DNA of 64,000 nt from NCBI GenBank assembly GCA_963831535.1, contig CAWHQP010000007.1, forward strand, positions 992,001 through 1,056,000, read 5' to 3'. Below the pieces are notes generated by a model. The model did not search any database. It was given only the letters and a program-made list of their open reading frames with translations, and was not told the origin of the DNA. The translations under genes and the position numbers were made by a program. The stretch comes from Bog-756 sp963831535. Lineage in GTDB: Bacteria > Actinomycetota > Acidimicrobiia > Acidimicrobiales > RAAP-2. This document shows positions 1 through 7,626 of this stretch, piece by piece (the stretch's first letter is position 1; each line of letters starts with the position of its first letter).

Positions 1-387
1 TGGCACCGGATCGACCAGGCCCAGATCAACCAGTTCGCCGACGCCACCGGGGACCACCAGTGGATCCACGTCGACCCCGAGCGGGCCAAGAGCGGTCCCT
101 TCGGAACGGCCATCGCCCACGGCTATCTGACCCTGTCCCTCGCCCCGGTGTTCCTCGGTGAGGTGCTGGTCGTCGAGGGTGCCTCGATGGGCGTCAACTA
201 CGGATGCAACAAGGTCCGGTTCCCCGCCCCCGTGCCGGTCGACAGCAACCTCCGCCTGGGCGTCACGGTGGCCGGAGCTGAGGACGTCAACGGTGGGGTC
301 CAGGTGGTCCTCGACGTGACCTTCGAAACTGAGGGTTCGACCAAGCCCAGCTGTGTGGCCGAGGTGGTCTACCGCTACTTCTACTGA
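1..387 (+). CDS. MaoC-like (R)-specific enoyl-CoA hydratase, 3' part
   Basis: The reading frame is open from base 1 to a TGA at 385-387, so the start lies outside the window and 128 residues are visible (family about 150). The segment ATGDHQWIHVDPERA carries the Asp and His of the hydratase hot-dog fold, followed by the expected KSGPFGTAIAHGYLTLSL stretch. Such proteins hydrate trans-2-enoyl-CoA to (R)-3-hydroxyacyl-CoA in the cytosol, in fatty-acid or related acyl-CoA metabolism. The fold is clear; the substrate is not. Confidence 0.85.
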   Translation, partial: WHRIDQAQINQFADATGDHQWIHVDPERAKSGPFGTAIAHGYLTLSLAPVFLGEVLVVEGASMGVNYGCNKVRFPAPVPVDSNLRLGVTVAGAEDVNGGVQVVLDVTFETEGSTKPSCVAEVVYRYFY

Positions 388-492
388 GGGGTTGCCCGTA
401 GTTCCGGCCCGGTTCTCCCAGCTCACCGGGGGTCTCTCCCGGTCGTGGCACCCTCGGGAAGTCCGCGCTCCAACCGTACGAGCGTTTACTCC

Positions 493-505
493 TAGAGTGG
501 ACGGC
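493..505 (+). promoter_or_regulatory. -10 box TAGAGT and leaderless start of the MerR gene
   Basis: TAGAGT at 493-498 fits the actinobacterial TAnnnT -10 box and is followed by exactly seven bases before the ATG at 506. Transcription would begin at or next to the start codon, giving a leaderless mRNA. There is no Shine-Dalgarno sequence in front of this ATG. The -35 region is weak. Confidence 0.5.
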
Positions 506-1471
506 ATGGAGATGCGCGTCGAGCAGCTGGCCGCCCGGGCCGACGTGACCGTCGACACCATCCGCTACTACCAGAGCAAGGGCCTCCTCGATCCGCCGCG
601 GCGAGAGGGCCGAGTGGCCTGGTACGGGCAGCGCCACCTCGAGCGATTGAGCCGGATCCGGTCCCTCCAGGGACGCGGTTTCACCTTGGCGACCATCGCC
701 CGCCTGGTGTCGGGGGATCTCGACGCCGCCGACGAGGCCCTGCTCGGCGAGTTGTCGGGCTGGCGGGACGAGACCTCGGCACCGGAGGACCCTGCCAGCG
801 CCGTCACCGGGGACGAACGTCATCCCGACCGAGCGGCGGACCGGATCGGCTCGGACCGGATCGACGCGGAAGCGGGCCCTACGCTGACGCTCGAGGAGCT
901 GGCCGAGGCCACCGGCGTACCGCTGGCCCTCTTGAAGGCGGTGGAGGCCGAGGGTCTGCTCATTCCCCGGCGCATCACCGGCCGCGACCGCTACACGGAG
1001 GCCGACGTGGAGGCCGCCCGGTCCGGGCTCCTCCTCTTGGAGTGGGGCATTCCCCTTTCCGCCCTGCTCGACTTGGCCCGTCGCCACCACGAGGCCACCG
1101 AGGCGGTGGCCCGTGAGGCCGTGACCATGTTCTCCACCTATGTCCGAGGGCGGCTCCGCACCGAATACCCCGGAGAGACCGAGAACCCGCCAGCCGGGGT
1201 CGAACCGATGGTCGGACCAGGGAACGAGCCCCATATCGATCGCCTCCTGCAGGCGTACGCCGAACTGTTGCCCGCGGTCAACACCCTGGTGGGCCACCAT
1301 TTCACTCGGACACTGATCAGCGTGGCGCTCGACCATGTGGACCAGGTGGGATCCGACGCCGAGCGACGGGCCATCGGCGACCAGGCCGGTGTCGAGATGA
1401 ACGGCCCAGCCGAAGGGTCCGCCGGCCCGGTCGGGGTTCCTGGCGACCGGGCCCTGTCGGGCCGGTCGTGA
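506..1471 (+). CDS. MerR-family transcriptional regulator with two winged-helix modules
   Basis: This 321-residue protein starts MEMRVEQLAARADVTVDT, the usual MerR DNA-recognition helix, followed by IRYYQSKGLLDPPRREGRVAWY. A second MerR-like module (LTLEELAEATGVPLALLKA, about residues 130-190) makes it a tandem-HTH member, longer than classic metal-sensing MerR proteins. No cysteine-rich metal-binding C-terminus is visible, so the inducer is unknown. The ATG at 506 was chosen because it follows a -10 box by seven bases. Its TGA overlaps the GTG of ubiE/menG (GTGA at 1468-1471), implying translational coupling to the menaquinone genes. Confidence 0.85.
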   Translation: MEMRVEQLAARADVTVDTIRYYQSKGLLDPPRREGRVAWYGQRHLERLSRIRSLQGRGFTLATIARLVSGDLDAADEALLGELSGWRDETSAPEDPASAVTGDERHPDRAADRIGSDRIDAEAGPTLTLEELAEATGVPLALLKAVEAEGLLIPRRITGRDRYTEADVEAARSGLLLLEWGIPLSALLDLARRHHEATEAVAREAVTMFSTYVRGRLRTEYPGETENPPAGVEPMVGPGNEPHIDRLLQAYAELLPAVNTLVGHHFTRTLISVALDHVDQVGSDAERRAIGDQAGVEMNGPAEGSAGPVGVPGDRALSGRS

Positions 1472-2295
1472 GCGGACCGCCGGGTCCGGTGGGAGCCGGC
1501 TCACCCCGGAGTCCCGACGCGGCCGGGAATTTGACCCTCGACCAGGGGGTTTCGACCGTCAACGGCGACATTCCGGATCTGGACATCGCCGCCCGGGTTG
1601 TCGAGGCCGACCTGCCCACCGGTGCGGAGAAGACGGCCCTGGTCCGCTCCATGTTCGACACCATCGCCCCCCGGTACGACCTCGTCAATCGCATGATGAC
1701 CCTCGGACTCGACGTCCGCTGGCGGAAGCAGTCCGCCCGGGCCCTCGGGCTGCCGGCGGGCGCTCGGGTACTCGACCTGGCCTGCGGAACCGGCGACTTC
1801 CTCCAGATCCTCTCGGCCGCGGGCCTTGCCCCCTTCGGCATTGATCTCTCGTGGGGCATGCTCCAGGCCAACCGCACCGGGCTGCCGTTGGCCCAGGCCG
1901 ACGGTTCTGCCTTACCTCTCACGACGGCCTCGGTCGACGGGATCACCTGCGGCTACGCCCTCAGGAACTTCACCGAGCTCGGCACGGTGTTCGAGGAGTT
2001 CGGACGGGTGGTCCGCCCCGGCGGACGGATCAGCCTGCTCGAAGTGGCCGAACCCGACCACGGTCCGCTCCTGGTCGGACACCGGATCTGGTTCCGCAGG
2101 GTAGTCCCGGTCATCGGGGGCCTGGTCTCGGACCGGGCCGCCTACCGTTACCTACCCCGGTCCACCGCCTATCTGCCCGCCACCACCGAACTCCGCTCGA
2201 TGCTGACCGCGGCCGGGTTCTCCTCGGTAAACCGTCGCCCCCTGTCCGGGGGCCTCAGTCAGCTCATCACCGCCACCCGGTCGGGTCGGCCGTGA
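1468..2295 (+). CDS. menG: Demethylmenaquinone methyltransferase
   Basis: This 275-residue class I SAM methyltransferase belongs to the UbiE/MenG family and performs the last step of menaquinone synthesis, C-methylation of demethylmenaquinone. Family signatures are FDTIAPRYDLVNRMMTLGLD near the N-terminus, the SAM-binding VLDLACGTGDF, and YALRNFTELGTVFEEFGRVV with RPGGRISLLEVAEPD. The GTG start at 1468 overlaps the MerR stop; the first about 45 residues form a Gly/Pro-rich tail not typical of the family, so an internal start is possible. The stop overlaps the GTG of menF (GTGA, 2292-2295), supporting a merR-menG-menF operon. Confidence 0.92.
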   Translation: MSGPPGPVGAGSPRSPDAAGNLTLDQGVSTVNGDIPDLDIAARVVEADLPTGAEKTALVRSMFDTIAPRYDLVNRMMTLGLDVRWRKQSARALGLPAGARVLDLACGTGDFLQILSAAGLAPFGIDLSWGMLQANRTGLPLAQADGSALPLTTASVDGITCGYALRNFTELGTVFEEFGRVVRPGGRISLLEVAEPDHGPLLVGHRIWFRRVVPVIGGLVSDRAAYRYLPRSTAYLPATTELRSMLTAAGFSSVNRRPLSGGLSQLITATRSGRP

Positions 2296-3644
2296 CCGTC
2301 CCCGCCGAGCACAGGACCGCAGTCCGGCTCCCCCTTGATCCGGGACCTCCCATCGATCCTTTCGCCCTGGCCGGGTCGACAGGCATCGTGTTCCGGACGG
2401 CCGAGCGAACCCTGATCGGCCTAGGCCGGTTCCTGACCCTGACCCTCCCCCACGGCCTCGAGGACCCGGCGGCTGTCGATGATCTCGCCCGGACCCTGGC
2501 CGGGGTGACCTGTGAGGACCGCTTCGACCCGGAAACGTCAGGGGTGATCGCCTTCGGTGCGCTCCCCTTCGACCGGTCCCGGCCGGGGACCCTCGTCGTC
2601 CCCGAGATCATCTACGGGACCGAATCATCCGGGGCGGAGTGGGTCACCGTGCTGGCCCCGGATCGTTCCGGCCTCCCCGATGGCTCCGACGGACTGCGAA
2701 CCTGGCTCGTGGGCCGATCACCGTCCCGTCCCGTCCCGTCCCGTGGCCGGCCGGCCGGCCGGCACCCGACCATCGTGCCGCACACGTCGGACTCGTCGTT
2801 CGAATCGATGGTGGCCGAGTCGGTACGGGCCGTCCAGCGCAACGAGGTGGCCAAGGTGGTGGTGTCGCGCCAGGTCGACGTGCGGATGGGTGAGCCCATC
2901 GATGTGGCTGACCTGCTCGCTCGCTGGCACCGGCTCGAGCCCACGGCCTCACTCTTCTCCATGCCCACGTCCCGGGGTCAGTTGGTGGGAGCCAGTCCCG
3001 AGCTGCTGGTGGAGCGGAACGGCGAGCGGGTCCGGAGCAGGCCGCTGGCCGGGACCACCGACCGGACCCAGGGAACGGCGAGCCTCCTGCCCCGGGAGCT
3101 CCTGTCGTCCACCAAGGACAGTGCCGAGCACCGCCTCGTGGTGGAGGCCATCGGCGAGGTCCTCGCCCCCCTGTGCTCCGATCTCGACGTACCCGCGGAG
3201 CCGGACTTGGTCCACCTGCACAACATCACCCACCTGGGCACCTCGGTGGTCGGGACTCTCGCCCCACGCTCGGACGGTTCCACGCCCACGGCTCTGGAAC
3301 TGGTGGCCGAGCTCCATCCCACCCCGGCCGTGGGCGGGGTCCCCCGGGACCGGGCCCTCAGGCTGATCTCCCGGCTGGAGCCGGAGGAGCGGGGGCACTT
3401 CGCCGGGCCGGTGGGCTATGTGGATGCCCGGGGCGACGGACGGTGGATGATCGGTATACGGGCCATGACCGTGAGCGGTCCCGACGCGCTCCTGGCCGCC
3501 GGGGTCGGGGTGGTCCAGGGATCCGACCCCCGGACGGAGCTGGACGAGGTGACCCTCAAACTGGAGGCCGCCTTCGATGCCCTGGCCCCCGGGGTCCCCT
3601 TTACGACCGCGGACGGGCCTCCGGCTCACGAGGCGGTGGGCTGA
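2292..3644 (+). CDS. menF: Isochorismate synthase (menaquinone type)
   Basis: A 450-residue chorismate-binding enzyme that converts chorismate to isochorismate, the entry step to menaquinone. Visible signatures include VAKVVVSRQVDV, FSMPTSRGQLVGASPELLV, RSRPLAGTTDRTQG, STKDSAEHRLVVEAI, HPTPAVGGVPRDRAL and RGHFAGPVGYVDARGDG; the last two are characteristic of isochorismate/salicylate synthases. The neighbour menG favours the menaquinone role over a siderophore role. The GTG at 2292 overlaps the menG stop. A run of pentanucleotide and tetranucleotide repeats lies at 2721-2761 in the coding sequence. The last 44 bases overlap the convergent hydrolase gene. Confidence 0.92.
   Translation: MTVPAEHRTAVRLPLDPGPPIDPFALAGSTGIVFRTAERTLIGLGRFLTLTLPHGLEDPAAVDDLARTLAGVTCEDRFDPETSGVIAFGALPFDRSRPGTLVVPEIIYGTESSGAEWVTVLAPDRSGLPDGSDGLRTWLVGRSPSRPVPSRGRPAGRHPTIVPHTSDSSFESMVAESVRAVQRNEVAKVVVSRQVDVRMGEPIDVADLLARWHRLEPTASLFSMPTSRGQLVGASPELLVERNGERVRSRPLAGTTDRTQGTASLLPRELLSSTKDSAEHRLVVEAIGEVLAPLCSDLDVPAEPDLVHLHNITHLGTSVVGTLAPRSDGSTPTALELVAELHPTPAVGGVPRDRALRLISRLEPEERGHFAGPVGYVDARGDGRWMIGIRAMTVSGPDALLAAGVGVVQGSDPRTELDEVTLKLEAAFDALAPGVPFTTADGPPAHEAVG
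2721..2761 (+). repeat. Short tandem repeats inside menF: (CCGTC)4 then (GGCC)4
   Basis: Four perfect copies of CCGTC (2721-2740) plus a partial fifth run directly into four copies of GGCC. They encode an Arg/Pro/Ser/Gly-rich loop. Neither unit length is a multiple of three, so a change in copy number would shift the menF frame. Confidence 0.9.
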
Positions 3645-4461
3645 CCGTCGACGCCCGATCCGATCCGGCGCCGTCGGCCCAGCGGATGATCTCGGCGAGG
3701 GCCGATGGGTCATCACGGGCCACGAAGTGTCCGGCCCCGGACAGGATGGTCAGTTCAGCCCCCTTGATCTGTCGGGCCAGGGTCTCGGCTGCCCGGGGTG
3801 GCACCACCAGGTCCCACTGACCGGAAACCACGGCCACCGGGAGATTCAGCCCGCCCAGTGCGGCCACCACCGTGGGTAGCTCCTCGGTCAGGGCCCGCTG
3901 CTCGATCATGAACGTCCTCCGGTGGCGGCCGAGGGCGCCGCGCCCGCCCCCGAGGACCCGCTCATCGGGGAGGGCGGCGGCGATCTGTTGGCGGTAGCGG
4001 GCGGGCAGGTGGCCGGTGAAGCGGCGCAGCCGGGGAAGGATCTCACCGATGCCCACCAGGCCGACCACGGTGAGGGCGTCACCGAGTCCCGGGTGGGTCA
4101 GCCACCGGTCAAGGGCATTCAGGCTGTCGGGGGTACAGGCCGCGCCCACCAGCACCAGGCTCCTGACCATGTCGGGTCGCTGGCTGGCCAAGAGCACGGC
4201 GGCGCCGCCCGACCAGCTGTGGGCCACCACCGTTGCCGGTGCGGCTCCGCGTTCCACGATGAAGTCGGCGAGGATGGCGGCGTTGTCGGCGAGGCCCCGG
4301 GCCTCACCGGTCGTCGCTCCGTAACCGATCCGGTCGGGAGCCAGCACGCGGAACTCCGGATGCAGTAGCTCGATGACCGCCTCCCACGATGCCCCGGAGC
4401 CGGGTTGGCCGTGGAGGAGCACGACCGGACGCCCCGAGCCCCGGTCAATGGACGCCAGCAT
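3601..4461 (-). CDS. Alpha/beta-fold hydrolase
   Basis: A 286-residue alpha/beta hydrolase with the oxyanion-region motif VVLLHGQPGSGASW, nucleophile elbow VVAHSWSGG (Ser; the usual Gly before the His is Ala), acid residue in VVSGQWDLVVPP and catalytic His in LSGAGHFVARDDP. Substrate cannot be told; esterase, lipase or C-C hydrolase roles are all possible. It sits downstream of a histidine kinase whose stop lies 17 bases inside this gene, so it is probably the last gene of the kinase operon. ATG 4461 was taken; a GTG at 4476 is an alternative. Its TAA lies 44 bases inside the convergent menF gene. Confidence 0.82.
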   Translation of the reverse strand: MLASIDRGSGRPVVLLHGQPGSGASWEAVIELLHPEFRVLAPDRIGYGATTGEARGLADNAAILADFIVERGAAPATVVAHSWSGGAAVLLASQRPDMVRSLVLVGAACTPDSLNALDRWLTHPGLGDALTVVGLVGIGEILPRLRRFTGHLPARYRQQIAAALPDERVLGGGRGALGRHRRTFMIEQRALTEELPTVVAALGGLNLPVAVVSGQWDLVVPPRAAETLARQIKGAELTILSGAGHFVARDDPSALAEIIRWADGAGSDRASTVSPPPREPEARPRS

Positions 4462-6127
4462 CCCGGGGACTCCCACCTCCCAAGGCCACCGATCCGTCGA
4501 TGGGGACCGCCGACCCGCCGTCCCCCGGGGCCGTGCTCCCGGCGCCCGCGTTGGTGCCATTGGTGCCGTGGTTGGGGGGCTTGGGGTTGGCGGGCTCGGG
4601 GTTGGCGGCGCCCACCTGACCGTCGGCCTCCTCAGGGCCGGGACGGAAGTCGGCACCGGTGCGGTGACCGTCGCCGGGGCCGGCGTCGACGCTCCGGTAG
4701 ACCGGGAGCGTGACGGTGAACGTCGAGCCCCGTCCGACGGCGGTGTCCACGCCGGCGGAACCGCCGAACGTGCGGGCCAACGTGGCCACGATGAACAGCC
4801 CCAGTCCCGACCCGCCGTCCAGACGTTCGTTGTCGCCCCGGTAGAAGCGATCGAAGACGTGCAGGGCCTGCTCGGCGGACATCCCCGGACCTTGGTCCCG
4901 TACCGACAGCAGGACCTGTTCCCCCCGCACGGCCACCTCCACCTGGACCGGGGTCCCCTCTGGGGTGTGGGCCAGGGCGTTGTCGAGCAGGTTGTGGACC
5001 AACTGGTGGAGTCGGGACTCGTCGCCGGAGACCAGAGCGGCCGAAGGAGCCCACAGGTCAATGGGTCGGGTGGGGTCGGTGGTCCGGGCGTCCTCCACGG
5101 CGTAGGCGGCCACCGCGGCCAGATCGACGGGGTGGCGGGAAGGCTCGGGGCCTTCCCCTTCACGGGCCAGGACGGCGAGGTCCCCGACCAGCGAGCCCAT
5201 CCTGGCCGCTTCCTTCTCGATGCGGGACAGGGCCCGGTCACGGGCCTGGTCGTCATCGAGCGCGTCCTTGCGCAACAGTTCCGCATACCCCCGGATCGAG
5301 GTGAGCGGCGTGCGCAGTTCGTGCGACGCGTCGGACAAGAAGCTCCGCAGCCGCTCCTCGGAGCGGGCCCGCTGGGCGAACGCCGTCTCGATCTGGGCCA
5401 GCATCCCGTTCAGGGCACGGCCCAGGCGGGCGATCTCCCCATCGCCCTCGGTGGGCTGCACCCGACGGGTCAGGTCACCGGCAGCGATGGCATCGGCCTC
5501 TTTGGACATGGCCTCCAGGGGTCTGAGGCCCTGGCGGATGAGCAGGGTCATGAGCACCAGGAGCGCGGCGAGCAGCGCGAGGGATACGGCCAGCTCGATG
5601 GTGCGCAGTGAGCTCAGGGTGGCGTTGACCGTGGTCAGCGAGGTGGCCACCACGAGGATCCTGCCGTGGACCGACACCGCCTGCAGTCGGTAGAGGGGTC
5701 CGTGACCACCATCGGATCCGACGGTCACCGAACCGGACGACGGCCGGTAGACGTGGTCGGCCGAACGGGGGGACCCGGCGCGGCCGACGGGGACGACCGG
5801 CAGAGTCGCCGGCAGGGTCGGTGCGGGGTCCGAGGCGCCGAGGGAGTCCGAGGGACGGGACACCACGACGTGGGTGGTGGGATCGATCAACTCCACGTAC
5901 ACCTCGGGGTCCACGTGGGTGCTGATGGACGCCGGGGTGATGGTGAAGCCGCGGGTGTCCGCCCGGACCACGTAGTTGGCCAACTGGTGGCTGGCCGCAC
6001 TCAGTTGGTCATCCACGCGACCGTAGAGGTATGAGTGCAGCGACGTCAGGGTGAGGATGTCGAGGGCGGCAAGCCCGACCGCCACCAACCCGATCATGGT
6101 GACCAGGAGCCGGCGGCGGAGCCTCAC
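4445..6127 (-). CDS. Sensor histidine kinase of an OmpR-type two-component system
   Basis: A 560-residue membrane kinase: TM1 at about residues 8-30, an extracytoplasmic sensor of roughly 140 residues, TM2 at about 175-197, HAMP (LRPLEAMSKEADAIAAGDLT), H-box DASHELRTPLTSIRGY with phospho-acceptor His near 269, N-box HQLVHNLLDNALAHTPEG, and G-boxes DQGPGM and GGSGLGLFIVATLA. The final 80 or so residues are a Gly/Pro/Asn-rich disordered tail. It starts at GTG 6127, overlapping the response-regulator stop (GTGA), so the pair is translationally coupled. The signal sensed cannot be read from sequence; the architecture resembles actinobacterial TrcS/MprB-type kinases. Confidence 0.93.
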   Translation of the reverse strand: MRLRRRLLVTMIGLVAVGLAALDILTLTSLHSYLYGRVDDQLSAASHQLANYVVRADTRGFTITPASISTHVDPEVYVELIDPTTHVVVSRPSDSLGASDPAPTLPATLPVVPVGRAGSPRSADHVYRPSSGSVTVGSDGGHGPLYRLQAVSVHGRILVVATSLTTVNATLSSLRTIELAVSLALLAALLVLMTLLIRQGLRPLEAMSKEADAIAAGDLTRRVQPTEGDGEIARLGRALNGMLAQIETAFAQRARSEERLRSFLSDASHELRTPLTSIRGYAELLRKDALDDDQARDRALSRIEKEAARMGSLVGDLAVLAREGEGPEPSRHPVDLAAVAAYAVEDARTTDPTRPIDLWAPSAALVSGDESRLHQLVHNLLDNALAHTPEGTPVQVEVAVRGEQVLLSVRDQGPGMSAEQALHVFDRFYRGDNERLDGGSGLGLFIVATLARTFGGSAGVDTAVGRGSTFTVTLPVYRSVDAGPGDGHRTGADFRPGPEEADGQVGAANPEPANPKPPNHGTNGTNAGAGSTAPGDGGSAVPIDGSVALGGGSPRDAGVH

Positions 6128-6816
6128 CGTCGGGGCTCGCGCAGGCTGTACCCCACCCGCCGGATGGTGTGGATCAGCGGAGGGTCGTAGCAGTCGACCT
6201 TCTTGCGGAGGTAGGAGATGTAGATCTCGACGATGTTGGAGTCGCCGACGAATCCCTCATCCCAGACGGCATCGAGGATCTGGGCTTTCGACAGGACCTG
6301 GCGGGCGTTGTGCAGGAGGAAGTAGAGGAGTTTGAACTCGGTGGCGGTGAGGTCGATCACGTGGTCCCCCCGCCAGACCTCATGGGTACCCACGTCGACC
6401 ACCAGATCACTGAACTCGAGGCGGCCGACATCGAGGAGTTCCTCGGGACCGGTCCGGCGCAGGACGGCGCGGATCCGGGCCACCAGCTCATCGATGCTGA
6501 ACGGCTTGGTGACGTAGTCGTCGCCCAGGGCCAGCCCGGCCAGCTTGTCCGCGGTGGCATCCCGGGCGGTCAGGTACAACACCGGGGTCTCGATGTGCTC
6601 GGCGCGCAGTCGGTTGCAGACCTCGAAACCGTCGATGTCGGGGAGCATCACATCCAAGACGATCAGGTCGCACCGCCCCGACCGGGCCTTTTCCAGTCCG
6701 GCCAGCCCCGTGGCGGCCTCCTCGGTGGCGAAACCCTCGAAGCGGAGGGCGGCCGTCACCACGTCGGTGATGTACGGCTCGTCGTCCACCACCAGGACGC
6801 GTCCGGGCTCGGTCAC
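6124..6816 (-). CDS. OmpR/PhoB-family response regulator
   Basis: A 230-residue regulator. The receiver domain has the acidic pair in VLVVDDEPYITDVV, the phospho-acceptor Asp (about residue 55) in LIVLDVMLPD, the switch Thr in VLYLTARDA and the Lys in DDYVTKPFSIDELVARI. A C-terminal winged helix follows (LTATEFKLLYFLLHNARQVL, IVEIYISYLRKKVD). GTG 6816 was preferred over longer options because it overlaps the upstream transferase's stop (GTGA at 6813-6816) and places the receiver at the N-terminus. It is the partner of the adjacent histidine kinase and probably binds DNA as a dimer when phosphorylated. Confidence 0.94.
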   Translation of the reverse strand: MTEPGRVLVVDDEPYITDVVTAALRFEGFATEEAATGLAGLEKARSGRCDLIVLDVMLPDIDGFEVCNRLRAEHIETPVLYLTARDATADKLAGLALGDDYVTKPFSIDELVARIRAVLRRTGPEELLDVGRLEFSDLVVDVGTHEVWRGDHVIDLTATEFKLLYFLLHNARQVLSKAQILDAVWDEGFVGDSNIVEIYISYLRKKVDCYDPPLIHTIRRVGYSLREPRR

Positions 6817-7571
6817 GGGAGCGGGGTGGTGTCCTGGGCCAGGGTGGGCCGTCCCCGCACGCCCTCCACCAGGCGCAGGAGGCCCCACCAGCTGACCAGG
6901 GCCAGCGCTTCCACCACGATGACCATGGACATCTTCGACTCACCGTCGACACGGTCGATGAACCGGATGGGCACCTCCACCACCGAAGCCCCGGCCCGCT
7001 TGGCCTGGTAGGTCATCTCGATCTGGAACCCGTACCCGTCGGCCCGGATCCGGTCGAGGTCGATTCGCCGGAGCACAGAGGCCGAGTACGCCCGGAACCC
7101 CGACGTGGAGTCGGCCACCCCGAGTCCGAGGAGTGCCGACGCGTAGACGTTTCCACCCCTCGACAGTAGACGACGGTGCCAGGCCCAATTGGGGATGATC
7201 CCGCCGGGCACGTAGCGGGACCCCACCGCCAGCTCACAGCCGCCCGAGAGCGCCCCGATGAGGTCAGGCAGGGCGTCGGGGTCGTGGGACAGGTCGGCAT
7301 CCATCTCGACGCAGGCATCGAACCCCTGCTCGAGTCCCCACCGGAAGCCGGCCCGGTACGCACTACCCAGTCCGGACTTGCCGTGGCGCCGCATGATCTC
7401 GACGTTGCCCAGCTCCTTGCCCAGCACCTCGGCCGCATCGGCCGTGCCGTCGGGGCTCCCGTCGTCGACCACCAGGACCGTGGCCTCGGTCAGTGCCGCC
7501 CGAATCCGTCGGAGCACCCGGTCGATGTTCTCCACCTCGTTGTAGGTGGGCAACACCACCAGCACGTTCAT
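6813..7571 (-). CDS. Polyprenol-phosphate mannosyltransferase-like GT2 glycosyltransferase
   Basis: A 252-residue GT-A family 2 transferase of the dolichol-phosphate mannose synthase type. Motifs: VLPTYNEVENIDRVL, VVDDGSPDGTADAAE, the metal-binding MDADLSHDP, VGSRYVPGG and the C-terminal VEVPIRFIDRVDGESKM. In actinobacteria such enzymes transfer mannose from GDP-mannose to polyprenyl phosphate, feeding protein O-mannosylation or lipoglycan synthesis; this fits the pimA/patA/pgsA genes near 45-50 kb. There is no long C-terminal membrane domain. It heads a coupled four-gene unit with the two-component system and hydrolase, and a leaderless-type -10 box sits just before its ATG. Confidence 0.88.
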   Translation of the reverse strand: MNVLVVLPTYNEVENIDRVLRRIRAALTEATVLVVDDGSPDGTADAAEVLGKELGNVEIMRRHGKSGLGSAYRAGFRWGLEQGFDACVEMDADLSHDPDALPDLIGALSGGCELAVGSRYVPGGIIPNWAWHRRLLSRGGNVYASALLGLGVADSTSGFRAYSASVLRRIDLDRIRADGYGFQIEMTYQAKRAGASVVEVPIRFIDRVDGESKMSMVIVVEALALVSWWGLLRLVEGVRGRPTLAQDTTPLP

Positions 7572-7583
7572 CGGACCAGCTTA
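7572..7583 (-). promoter_or_regulatory. -10 box TAAGCT and leaderless start of the mannosyltransferase operon
   Basis: On the minus strand TAAGCT (7583-7578) is followed by six bases and then the ATG at 7571. This fits a TAnnnT -10 box with transcription starting at the start codon, and no ribosome-binding site is seen. Confidence 0.5.
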
Positions 7584-7626
7584 GGAGACCGGAACCCATA
7601 ACCGTGGTGCACCAGCGGACCGGCGG

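Noticed and set aside
3601..4461. MenH (menaquinone hydrolase) because of proximity to menF and menG
   Set aside because: The gene is on the opposite strand and coupled to a histidine kinase; the nucleophile elbow and other motifs do not single out MenH.
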